Assembly: GCA_016302195.1 (NCBI GenBank)
Contig: JAEDOA010000069.1
Coordinates: 1 to 7,854 of the forward strand
Source of the DNA: Erysipelotrichaceae bacterium
Lineage (GTDB): Bacteria > Bacillota_I > Bacilli_A > Erysipelotrichales > Erysipelotrichaceae
Direction: 5' to 3'
DNA: 7,854 nt
In this document: positions 1-6,933 of the stretch, one piece after another
Layout: every line of letters begins with the position of its first letter
Numbering within the stretch: position 1 is the first letter of the stretch
Notes under the pieces: generated by a model
The model's database searches: none
Told to the model about the DNA's origin: nothing
The model's input: only the letters and a program-made list of their open reading frames with translations
Program-made: the position numbers and the translations under genes

Positions 1-3
1 CAT

Positions 4-26
4 AAAAAAAGGAAGAATTATCTTCC
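4..26 (-). terminator. Rho-independent terminator of rpsT
   Basis: On the minus strand, 7 bases after the rpsT stop codon, a perfect 6-bp stem (GGAAGA at 21-26 pairing with TCTTCC at 11-16, loop of 4) is followed by seven T (4-10). The stem is short, but the position and uninterrupted T tract make termination of rpsT likely. Confidence 0.75.
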
Positions 27-33
27 AAATTTG

Positions 34-297
34 TTATGCTAATGTGTTTACTGCTTTAGATAAACGAGCCTTTTGACGAGCAGCATAATTTTTATGATGA
101 ATACCGCTTGTTACTGACTTGTCTAACTTAGAAGCAGCTGTATTATAAGCAGCTTTTGCAGCTTCAACATTCTTTTCTTCAACAGCAACTAGAACAGCTT
201 TGATTGCTGTTTTTAATTCACTTTTTAATGCCTTATTAGCAGCGTTAGCCTTTAAATTTGTTACAGCACGTTTCTTCTGAGACTTAATATTTGGCAT
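34..297 (-). CDS. rpsT: 30S ribosomal protein S20 (bS20)
   Basis: This encodes bS20, a small basic protein that binds 16S rRNA early in 30S subunit assembly. The 87-residue product matches the usual family length. It starts MPNIKSQKKR, has the lysine/alanine-rich helical body, and carries the conserved SGIHHKNYAARQKARL segment near residues 64-79. The ATG at 297-295 is preceded on the minus strand by a strong Shine-Dalgarno sequence (GGGAGG, about 304-310). The gene is monocistronic: it has its own promoter immediately upstream, its own terminator, and is divergent from fmt. In Bacillus rpsT also lies near lepA, so closeness to lepA/hemW is partly conserved, but here the strand and intervening genes differ. 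Identification is from direct recognition of the protein sequence. Confidence 0.97.
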   Translation of the reverse strand: MPNIKSQKKRAVTNLKANAANKALKSELKTAIKAVLVAVEEKNVEAAKAAYNTAASKLDKSVTSGIHHKNYAARQKARLSKAVNTLA

Positions 298-330
298 AAA
301 ATAACCTCCCTGACTTCTTAATGCTAGTAT

Positions 331-359
331 ATTTTATCAAACCGCTAAATAAAATGCAA
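331..359 (-). promoter_or_regulatory. Sigma-A-type promoter of rpsT
   Basis: Reading the minus strand, a -35 box TTGCAT (359-354), a spacer of exactly 17 bases and a -10 box TAAAAT (336-331) preceded by TGA (an extended -10) lie in order upstream of rpsT. Transcription would start near 324, giving a leader of about 27 bases that carries the Shine-Dalgarno sequence. Five of six -10 bases match consensus. Confidence 0.7.
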
Positions 360-397
360 TAAGAAAATTATTATAGCAGTATTACATAAAAAGATTG

Positions 398-403
398 TAT
401 AAT
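398..403 (+). promoter_or_regulatory. Perfect -10 hexamer upstream of the fmt operon
   Basis: TATAAT at 398-403 is a perfect -10 hexamer in the 122-base divergent region between rpsT and fmt. I see no good -35 at 16-18 bases upstream; TAGCAG at 374-379 is the nearest and is poor. Transcription would begin near 410, within the fmt Shine-Dalgarno sequence, leaving only about 10 untranslated bases. Either the leader is very short or the true start lies further upstream and this box is fortuitous. Confidence 0.4.
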
Positions 404-419
404 TACTTAGGTGATTTTT

Positions 420-1337
420 ATGAAAATTGTGTTTATGGGTACCCCAACTTTTGGTAGAGAAATATTAAAGTGTTTACATCAAAATGGCTATGATGTTGTT
501 TTAGCAGTATGCCAGCCTGACAAATATGTGGGAAGAAAGCATGTATTAACTAGTTGTGAGGTAAAACAATACTGTATTGAAAACAATATCGAGGTATTTC
601 AGCCAGTCAAGATTAGAGAGGATTACAATAGAGTTCTAGAAGTTAATCCAGATTTGATAGTAACTTGTGCTTATGGACAAATAATTCCAAAGATTATTTT
701 GGATAAGTGTAAATGCATTAATGTTCATGCCTCTTTATTACCAAAGCTAAGAGGAGGAGCTCCAATTCAGCATGCTATTATTGATGGTTATTCAACAACA
801 GGTATTACAATAATGGAAATGTCAAGTAAAATGGATGCCGGCGCTATTATCAGCCAATCATCTATTGATATCGATATAAATGATACTTATTCATCATTGC
901 ATGACAAGCTGATTAAAGTGGCTACTAGATTACTACTAGATACTATTGAATCAGTTATTGATAATAGTTATGTTGCAATTAAGCAAAATGAAAATGAAGT
1001 CACTTTTGGTTATAATATTTTACCTCAACAGGAACATATAGATTTTAACAAATCATATATGCAGGTATACAACCAAATTAGAGGGCTGGCTGATGTTCCT
1101 TATGCTTATGGAATTGTTGAAGGCAAAAAGGTTAAATTGTGTCAGGTATCTACTAGTGATATAGTAAGTGAAAACGTCAATGGAACAATAGTTTTTGTTT
1201 CAAAAGGATTGGGTGTAGTTGTTGATAATCGAGTAATAGTTATTGAAAAACTACAACTAGAAGGAAAAAATATTACATCAGCAAAGGACTTTAGAAATGG
1301 AGTTGCAAGAAATTGGCAGGGAGTAGTAATGTGTTAA
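420..1337 (+). CDS. fmt: Methionyl-tRNA formyltransferase
   Basis: Fmt transfers a formyl group from 10-formyltetrahydrofolate to methionyl-initiator tRNA in the cytoplasm, the step that marks it for translation initiation. The 305-residue product has the family's usual length and order. The N-terminal Rossmann-like hydrolase domain starts MKIVFMGTP and has QPDKYVGRK at 32-40. The catalytic segment NVHASLLPKLRGGAPIQ spans 101-117 and supplies N101 and H103; the aspartate of MDAGAI at D139 completes the N/H/D triad known for the family. A C-terminal OB-like tRNA-binding domain follows from about residue 200. The ATG at 420 is preferred over the in-frame GTG at 411 because AGGTGAT (409-415) is an excellent ribosome binding site for it and the protein then starts as its homologues do. 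It is the first gene of the operon; its stop overlaps the next start by 7 bases. The frequent partners def and priA are not in this window. Confidence 0.95.
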   Translation: MKIVFMGTPTFGREILKCLHQNGYDVVLAVCQPDKYVGRKHVLTSCEVKQYCIENNIEVFQPVKIREDYNRVLEVNPDLIVTCAYGQIIPKIILDKCKCINVHASLLPKLRGGAPIQHAIIDGYSTTGITIMEMSSKMDAGAIISQSSIDIDINDTYSSLHDKLIKVATRLLLDTIESVIDNSYVAIKQNENEVTFGYNILPQQEHIDFNKSYMQVYNQIRGLADVPYAYGIVEGKKVKLCQVSTSDIVSENVNGTIVFVSKGLGVVVDNRVIVIEKLQLEGKNITSAKDFRNGVARNWQGVVMC

Positions 1338-1792
1338 AACGATTATCTCAGTACCTTTGTATTTTGCTAATATTTGTATTAGCTAACATCTTTTTGAGCT
1401 ATCAGATTGGCAATCTAGGTTATCTATCAATTAATTTACTTTTGATTTTTGTGTTTGCAAGATATATTTCTACAGGATATTTTATCTTTCTATTTGCCTT
1501 GTCTCAATTTATAAGTAGTTTTTATTCTAATATCGATATTGTTGGCTGTGTAGCTGTTTTAATTACTATTATAGTTGGATTAATATATGCAATCTTTCAA
1601 AAGTCATTTAAAAATAAGTATATATATTTAGTTTTATTTTCCATTTTATACTTTCTGTTAATGATAGGAAAGGATGCTATTTTCTTTGGTTTTGATATTA
1701 TAATGGTTTCAATAAAATATCATATTATTGAAACGTTTGTAAATTTAGTTTTAGCAGTATTATTCACATACTTATTGGATAAAAAGAAATGA
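1331..1792 (+). CDS. Uncharacterised polytopic membrane protein, possibly MreD-like
   Basis: I do not firmly recognise this 153-residue protein. It is almost wholly hydrophobic, with about six predicted membrane segments (roughly 8-25, 31-43, 48-64, 70-88, 97-113 and 133-148), a basic N-terminus (MLKR) and a basic C-terminal tail (DKKK). No catalytic motif is visible. Length, segment count and the general N- to C-terminal pattern resemble MreD, the small membrane partner of MreC in rod-shape elongation complexes, but similarity is only at this level and mreB/mreC are not adjacent. A small transporter subunit (S component) is another possibility. I chose GTG at 1331, well placed after GGGAG at 1319-1323; an in-frame TTG at 1313 has no comparable site. 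It overlaps the end of fmt by 7 bases and stops 7 bases before lepA, so it is translated as part of that operon. It is A/T-richer than its neighbours, as expected for a membrane protein. Confidence 0.8.
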   Translation: MLKRLSQYLCILLIFVLANIFLSYQIGNLGYLSINLLLIFVFARYISTGYFIFLFALSQFISSFYSNIDIVGCVAVLITIIVGLIYAIFQKSFKNKYIYLVLFSILYFLLMIGKDAIFFGFDIIMVSIKYHIIETFVNLVLAVLFTYLLDKKK

Positions 1793-1799
1793 GGTATTT

Positions 1800-3607
<1,808 letters not shown>

Positions 3608-3608
<1 letters not shown>

Positions 3609-3886
3609 TGAAAGAAATATTGGATATTATTCAAAAGATGAGAAAGGACTGTGGTTGGGATAAAACCGATACATTACCTATATTGATAAAATCTGTATCA
3701 ATAGAAAGCAGTGAACTATTGGAAACTATTCAATGGGATGAAAGTAAAATCAATTTAGATGATGTTAAAGCGGAACTTGCCGATGTATTGATGTATAGTT
3801 TGTCAATTGCCATTGACCAGGGATGGGATGTCAAAGAAATGATTGAAGAAAAAATGATTGATGTATATAAAAGATATGGAAAATAG
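3608..3886 (+). CDS. Single-domain MazG-like nucleotide pyrophosphohydrolase
   Basis: This 92-residue all-helical protein matches one half of MazG, the family that hydrolyses nucleoside triphosphates to monophosphates and pyrophosphate in the cytoplasm. The segment CGWDKTDT at 15-22 corresponds to the CPWDxxQT of MazG. The metal-binding signature is present as E33-x-x-E36 followed by E56-L-A-D59 (the ExxD half), with 19 residues between, inside the family's usual spacing. Full MazG proteins have two such domains and about 250 residues; one-domain forms of about 90-110 residues are common, so this need not be a fragment. It starts on the last base of the lepA stop (TAATG) and overlaps hemW, so its expression is tied to both. 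A role in clearing non-canonical or excess NTPs is inferred from the family; the substrate cannot be read from sequence. Confidence 0.85.
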
Positions 3887-4973
3887 TAATATAGAAAGTC
3901 TTTACGTGCATATTCCTTTTTGTAATAGCATTTGTTACTATTGCGATTTTTCAAGATGTCTCTATCAGTATTCTTTAGCTGAAAGATATTTGGATCATTT
4001 AATTAAAGAATTGGATTTAATAAAACAAAATACATTTAAGACTATCTATATTGGTGGAGGCACACCTAGCTGCTTAAAGGAAGAACAACTTGAAAAGCTA
4101 TTGTCGTACTTAAGCCGCTTTAAAGATGTTAGCGAGTATACAATTGAAGTAAACTGTGAATCCTTTAGCGTAGAAAAAGCCAAGATTTTTAAAAAATATG
4201 GAATTAATAGAGTGTCGATAGGTGTTCAAAGCTTTAATGATATTTTATTAAATAAAATAGGACGGAAACATACCAGCCAGCAAGTTTATCAAACAATTGA
4301 TTTATTAAGAGAAATTGGTATTGATAATATTTCAATAGATTTGATTTTCGGTTTCCATAATCAGAGCTTATCTGAATTGTTGAAAGACTTACAAACAGCA
4401 GTTTCTTTGCCTGTCAAACATATTTCGATATATGATTTGGAAATATATCCTTCCAGCAAATTTGGCTTAGAAAACTATCAGAAAGTTGATATGCAAACCA
4501 GTTTTATCATGTATCAAACTATTATCGATTTTTTAAATAGTCATGGTTTTACCCAATACGAGATTAGTAATTTCGCTATTGAAAACTATCAATCTATTCA
4601 TAATAAAACTTATTGGTATTATGACAATTATTATGGAGCTGGCTTATCAGCTAGTGGAAAGATAGGAAAGTATCGTTACCAAAATACAAGCAATTTTGTT
4701 GAGTATTTAAATGATCATTATTTGCAAGAGAAGACAATATTGCATGATAATGATTTGATATTTGAAGCGTTAATGATGAACTTGCGTTTAAATGAGGGAA
4801 TTGATATCAATAAATTTGATAAAAGATTTAATTGCAGCATTTTAGAAAAATATAGTAATGCTATAGAAAAGAATCTTAAAAAAGGACTAATAGAAATAAA
4901 AGAAAATCACTTGAAAACAACTTACCAAGGTATTTTTGTTCTAAATGATATTCTAATTGATTTTTGTGATTAG
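3876..4973 (+). CDS. hemW: Radical SAM heme chaperone HemW (HemN-like)
   Basis: HemW is a radical SAM protein related to coproporphyrinogen III dehydrogenase (HemN) that binds heme and is thought to deliver it to respiratory enzymes; it is often misnamed HemN. With the ATG at 3876 the product has 365 residues. C16, C20 and C23 form the CX3CX2C [4Fe-4S] motif followed by DF, the HemW pattern; HemN has a further cysteine there. GGGTPS lies at 60-65, followed by the core motifs VNCES, RVSIGVQSF, NISIDLIFGF and HISIYDLEI and the later YEISNFA...HNKTYW block. The C-terminal HemN domain is present. The start is uncertain: ATG at 3861 and TTG at 3858 are in frame, and none of the three has a good ribosome binding site. 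I chose 3876 because homologues begin only a few residues before LYIHIPFC. It overlaps the MazG-like gene by 11 bases. In many Firmicutes hemW is followed by hrcA-grpE-dnaK; here rpsO follows instead. Confidence 0.93.
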   Translation: MENSNIESLYVHIPFCNSICYYCDFSRCLYQYSLAERYLDHLIKELDLIKQNTFKTIYIGGGTPSCLKEEQLEKLLSYLSRFKDVSEYTIEVNCESFSVEKAKIFKKYGINRVSIGVQSFNDILLNKIGRKHTSQQVYQTIDLLREIGIDNISIDLIFGFHNQSLSELLKDLQTAVSLPVKHISIYDLEIYPSSKFGLENYQKVDMQTSFIMYQTIIDFLNSHGFTQYEISNFAIENYQSIHNKTYWYYDNYYGAGLSASGKIGKYRYQNTSNFVEYLNDHYLQEKTILHDNDLIFEALMMNLRLNEGIDINKFDKRFNCSILEKYSNAIEKNLKKGLIEIKENHLKTTYQGIFVLNDILIDFCD

Positions 4974-4985
4974 TCATGTTATTAT
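4957..4985 (+). promoter_or_regulatory. Promoter of rpsO inside the 3' end of hemW
   Basis: A -35 box TTGATT (4957-4962), a 17-base spacer and an extended -10 (TG at 4977-4978, one base, TATTAT at 4980-4985) lie across the end of hemW. Transcription would begin near 4992, just 5 bases before the leader hairpin. This gives rpsO its own supply of mRNA independent of the long upstream operon; no terminator separates the two, so readthrough is also possible. Confidence 0.6.
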
Positions 4986-4991
4986 TTATTC

Positions 4992-5070
4992 GCTTTTAAT
5001 CTGGGTTCTGTTGAAACCTCGGCTTACTACTCGGATTATTAGGTCATTTATTATAGGAGGAAAATTAAAA
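4992..5070 (+). promoter_or_regulatory. Structured 5' leader of rpsO, candidate S15 autoregulatory site
   Basis: The untranslated leader holds a 10-bp stem, 4997-5006 pairing with 5029-5038, with eight Watson-Crick and two G-U pairs and a 22-base loop. The loop contains CCTC (5017-5020), complementary to GAGG (5057-5060) of the rpsO ribosome binding site AGGAGG. A loop-to-SD pseudoknot of 4 bp is therefore possible. An alternative small hairpin, GGTT (5004-5007) with AACC (5015-5018), competes with the top of the long stem. S15 is known to repress its own mRNA through structured leaders in several bacterial groups, with structures that differ between lineages. The pairing is seen in the sequence; the S15 role is inferred. 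Confidence 0.5.
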
Positions 5071-5337
5071 ATGATTTCAAAAGCAGAAAAACAGTCAATT
5101 ATTAAAGATTATGCTCGTTTCGAAGGTGATACTGGTTCTCCAGAAGTTCAAATTGCGGTTTTAACAGCAAACATTAACCGTTTAACTGATCACTTAAAAG
5201 AGCATAAAAAAGACTATCATTCTTACCGTGGATTAATGAAGATGATTGGTAGAAGACGTAATATGTTAAACTACTTACGTGAAAGTGATATCAATCGTTA
5301 TAGAACATTAATCGATCGTTTAGGCTTACGTAAGTAA
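5071..5337 (+). CDS. rpsO: 30S ribosomal protein S15 (uS15)
   Basis: uS15 binds the central domain of 16S rRNA at a three-way junction and nucleates assembly of the 30S platform; it also forms a bridge to the 50S subunit. The 88-residue product has the family's normal length. Recognisable blocks are FEGDTGSPEVQIAVLTANI at 17-35, LKEHKKDYHSYRGL at 42-55 and the C-terminal GRRRNMLNYL. The ATG at 5071 follows a perfect AGGAGG at 5055-5060; the open frame extends further upstream but that part overlaps hemW and is not S15-like. The gene ends with tandem stops TAA TAG and is followed by a strong terminator. In many bacteria rpsO is followed by pnp for polynucleotide phosphorylase; here it is not. 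Confidence 0.98.
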   Translation: MISKAEKQSIIKDYARFEGDTGSPEVQIAVLTANINRLTDHLKEHKKDYHSYRGLMKMIGRRRNMLNYLRESDINRYRTLIDRLGLRK

Positions 5338-5358
5338 TAGCTTAATGCTTTAAAATCA

Positions 5359-5393
5359 ATCCTTCAAATTTAGATATTTGAAGGATATTTTTT
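5359..5393 (+). terminator. Rho-independent terminator of rpsO
   Basis: A perfect 11-bp stem (ATCCTTCAAAT at 5359-5369 with ATTTGAAGGAT at 5376-5386), a 6-base loop and then a run of six T (5388-5393) lie 21 bases after the rpsO stop. It ends the rpsO transcript before the convergent yfcE gene. Confidence 0.9.
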
Positions 5394-5399
5394 ATGATT

Positions 5400-5435
5400 A
5401 AAAAGGATGTCTAATCTATTTTATAGACATCCTTT
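5400..5435 (-). terminator. Terminator of yfcE, overlapping its stop codon
   Basis: A perfect 12-bp stem (5402-5413 with 5424-5435, loop of 10) is followed on the minus strand by a T run (5404-5400, partly in the stem). The 5' arm, on the minus strand, encodes the last residues of the phosphodiesterase (Lys-Asp-Val) and the TAG stop (5413-5411) lies in the 3' arm. The plus-strand side ends TTTATTTG, so it may also act weakly as a backup for rpsO transcripts. Confidence 0.75.
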
Positions 5436-5956
5436 ATTTGATGATTCTCGTCGTAATAATAGAAGCAATCTTCATCTAGAAGCATATAGCCATGATAGCA
5501 GTTTTCTTTTGGCAGTGAAATCGAACCAGGATTTAGATAAATGTGATCGGGATGAACTTCTTTTCTAACCACATGAGTATGACCATGAACTAAAATATCA
5601 TTTTTATTCATTGGTGGTAAATGATCACTGTTAAAAATATCTCCATGAGTAAAATAGATATTTCGATTCTTTATTTCCATGATGATAAGTGGTGCAATAA
5701 TAGGGAATTGTAAAACCATTTGATCAACATCACTATCACAATTGCCTTTTACTGATATAATTTTATCTTTATATTGATTTAAAAGGTTAGTTAATTCTTT
5801 TGGATTATATTCTTTTGGTAAATCATTTCTAGGGCCATGATATAAAGTGTCCCCCAATAATATGATTTTATCTGCTTGTAAAAGATTGAAGGCATCGATT
5901 ATTTTTTGCCCATAATATAGTGAACCATGGATATCTGTTGCGATTAAGTATTTCAT
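5411..5956 (-). CDS. yfcE: YfcE-type metallophosphodiesterase
   Basis: This is a calcineurin-like metallophosphoesterase of the YfcE/MJ0936 family, cytosolic enzymes that bind two metal ions and hydrolyse phosphodiesters; E. coli YfcE acts on model phosphodiesters and its natural substrate is not settled. The 181 residues (E. coli form 184) contain every expected ligand motif: DIH with D8 and H10, GD with D36, GNCD with N72, HGD with H104, and GHTH with H126 and H128, followed by NPGS at 142-145. The GDTLYHGPRN stretch at 35-44 is typical of the YfcE subgroup. The ATG at 5956-5954 is preceded on the minus strand by AGGAG (5972-5968). The gene is convergent with rpsO and divergent from the PNP gene, with which it shares a compact promoter region. 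Confidence 0.92.
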   Translation of the reverse strand: MKYLIATDIHGSLYYGQKIIDAFNLLQADKIILLGDTLYHGPRNDLPKEYNPKELTNLLNQYKDKIISVKGNCDSDVDQMVLQFPIIAPLIIMEIKNRNIYFTHGDIFNSDHLPPMNKNDILVHGHTHVVRKEVHPDHIYLNPGSISLPKENCYHGYMLLDEDCFYYYDENHQIKDVYKID

Positions 5957-5980
5957 ATTTTTTTACTCTCCTACCATATT

Positions 5981-6010
5981 ATTCTATCAAATATATATTG
6001 ATTAATCTAA
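5981..6010 (-). promoter_or_regulatory. Extended -10 promoter of yfcE
   Basis: On the minus strand, TGA (5989-5987) precedes a -10 box TAGAAT (5986-5981), five of six matching consensus. The -35 region is weak: TTAGAT at 6010-6005 gives an 18-base spacer. An extended -10 can work with a poor -35. Transcription would start near 5974, very close to the Shine-Dalgarno sequence at 5972-5968, so the leader is short. Confidence 0.5.
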
Positions 6011-6024
6011 TAAAATGATAGAAT
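5998..6024 (+). promoter_or_regulatory. Extended -10 promoter of the purine nucleoside phosphorylase gene
   Basis: TGA (6016-6018) precedes a -10 box TAGAAT (6019-6024), identical to the opposing yfcE promoter. TTGATT at 5998-6003 is a fair -35 but with a short 15-base spacer. Transcription would start near 6031, just before the AAGAGG ribosome binding site (6031-6036). Confidence 0.5.
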
Positions 6025-6046
6025 AAAATAAAGAGGTAATTGGATA

Positions 6047-6892
6047 ATGAAGGAAATAGATAGAATAAATTATTATGTAAATCAAATAAAAAAGAAGATT
6101 GACTTTAATCCACAATTGGCAATTGTACTTGGAAGTGGACTAAATGATTTTGCGGATACTATAGATAAAGTAGCCAGTATCGATTATAAAGATCTGGATG
6201 GCTTTGTTAGATGCTCTGCTGAAGGTCATGTCGGTAGATTTGTTTTCGGTTATATTAATTCAGTAAGAGTAGTTGTTATGCAGGGAAGAGTTCATTATTA
6301 TGAAGGATATGATGTAGCAGATATCGTTTTGCCTTTAAGAGTAATGTATTATTTAGGCGCAAGAAATGTTATCTTTACTAATGCAGCAGGAAGTATGAGA
6401 GAAGACTTTAAGCCGGGAAGCTTTATGGTGTTTTATGATCAGATTGCTTTTTTGGTTAAGTCGCCACTAATTGGCAATAATCTGGAATCAATTGGTAATA
6501 GATTTGTTGACACAACAGACATGTTTGATAAGGATTTTAGAAAACTATTATTAAAAATTGGTAAAGAGAATGGTATTGATATTAATGAAGGAGTTTATAT
6601 TCAGGCTGCTGGTCCTCAATACGAAACTGTTGCCGAGATGAGGGCGTTTAAATTGTGGGGAGCAGATGCTGTTGGCATGAGTACAGCTTGTGAATGTAAT
6701 GCGGCATTACAACTGTCGATGAAAATGGCAGCTATTAGTTGTATAACCAATTATGAATCTGGCTTAAATTTAACCAGTGAACCGTTGACTCATAGCCAGG
6801 TACAATTAATGGGACAAAAAGCTAATCAAGCATTGGAAATCTTAATAAAACAGTTCGTAAAACAAGCAAAAGAAGTAAATCTTTTAGACTAA
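6047..6892 (+). CDS. punA: Purine nucleoside phosphorylase, trimeric (PNP/MTAP) type
   Basis: The enzyme cleaves purine nucleosides with phosphate to free base and (deoxy)ribose 1-phosphate, in cytosolic purine salvage. The 281 residues match the trimeric PNP family: LGSGL at 28-32 (phosphate loop serine S30), EGHVGR at 59-64, QGRVHYYEGY at 79-88 (R81, H83, E86), TNAAGS at 111-116, GPQYET at 189-194 with E193, VGMST at 209-213 and ITN at 233-235. By comparison with known structures, E193 and N235 fit recognition of 6-oxopurines (inosine, guanosine). Deviations from the common Bacillus form are DQIA at 131-134 instead of DHIN, STACEC at 212-217 instead of STVPEV, and YESG after the ITN asparagine instead of AAAG. 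The ATG at 6047 follows AAGAGG. It is divergent from yfcE; a possible promoter before the ZIP gene makes co-transcription with it optional. A xanthosine- or MTA-preferring relative cannot be excluded. Confidence 0.9.
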   Translation: MKEIDRINYYVNQIKKKIDFNPQLAIVLGSGLNDFADTIDKVASIDYKDLDGFVRCSAEGHVGRFVFGYINSVRVVVMQGRVHYYEGYDVADIVLPLRVMYYLGARNVIFTNAAGSMREDFKPGSFMVFYDQIAFLVKSPLIGNNLESIGNRFVDTTDMFDKDFRKLLLKIGKENGIDINEGVYIQAAGPQYETVAEMRAFKLWGADAVGMSTACECNAALQLSMKMAAISCITNYESGLNLTSEPLTHSQVQLMGQKANQALEILIKQFVKQAKEVNLLD

Positions 6893-6908
6893 TTGTGCTA
6901 CAATTAGT
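6888..6908 (+). promoter_or_regulatory. Hairpin and overlapping extended -10 ahead of the ZIP gene
   Basis: At the end of the PNP gene a perfect 9-bp inverted repeat (6888-6896 with 6900-6908, loop GCT) overlaps the stop codon. The same bases read TGTGCTACAAT (6894-6904), a near-ideal extended -10 with no recognisable -35; transcription would start near 6911 and the ZIP ribosome binding site AAGGAG is at 6920-6925. The hairpin is A/T-rich and followed only by a TGTTTTA stretch, so it is a weak terminator at best. A dual role, ending the PNP message and starting the ZIP one, is possible but inferred. Confidence 0.4.
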
Positions 6909-6933
6909 ACTGTTTTAGTAAGGAGAGTTTTAA

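Larger units (their letters stand above)
5977..6028. repeat. Near-symmetric inverted repeat spanning the yfcE/PNP divergent promoters
   Basis: The left arm 5977-5989 and right arm 6016-6028 are reverse complements at 12 of 13 positions and are separated by 26 bases. Near the centre is a perfect 8-bp palindrome, GATTAATC (6000-6007), displaced by only one base from the midpoint. The arms coincide with the two extended -10 boxes, so part of the symmetry is explained by the promoters; the central palindrome could in addition be an operator half-site pair. Confidence 0.55.

Noticed and set aside
300..419. Riboswitch or T-box in the rpsT/fmt divergent region
   Set aside because: Only 122 bases are available, filled by two promoters and ribosome binding sites; no extended stem or T-box motif is present.
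3730..3954. Minus-strand open frame of 74 codons across the MazG-like/hemW junction
   Set aside because: It is antisense to two well-supported genes, with no recognisable protein and no promoter.
4957..5070. 38-codon upstream extension of the rpsO frame
   Set aside because: The extension overlaps hemW and the structured leader, does not resemble S15, and a perfect AGGAGG sits just before the internal ATG at 5071.
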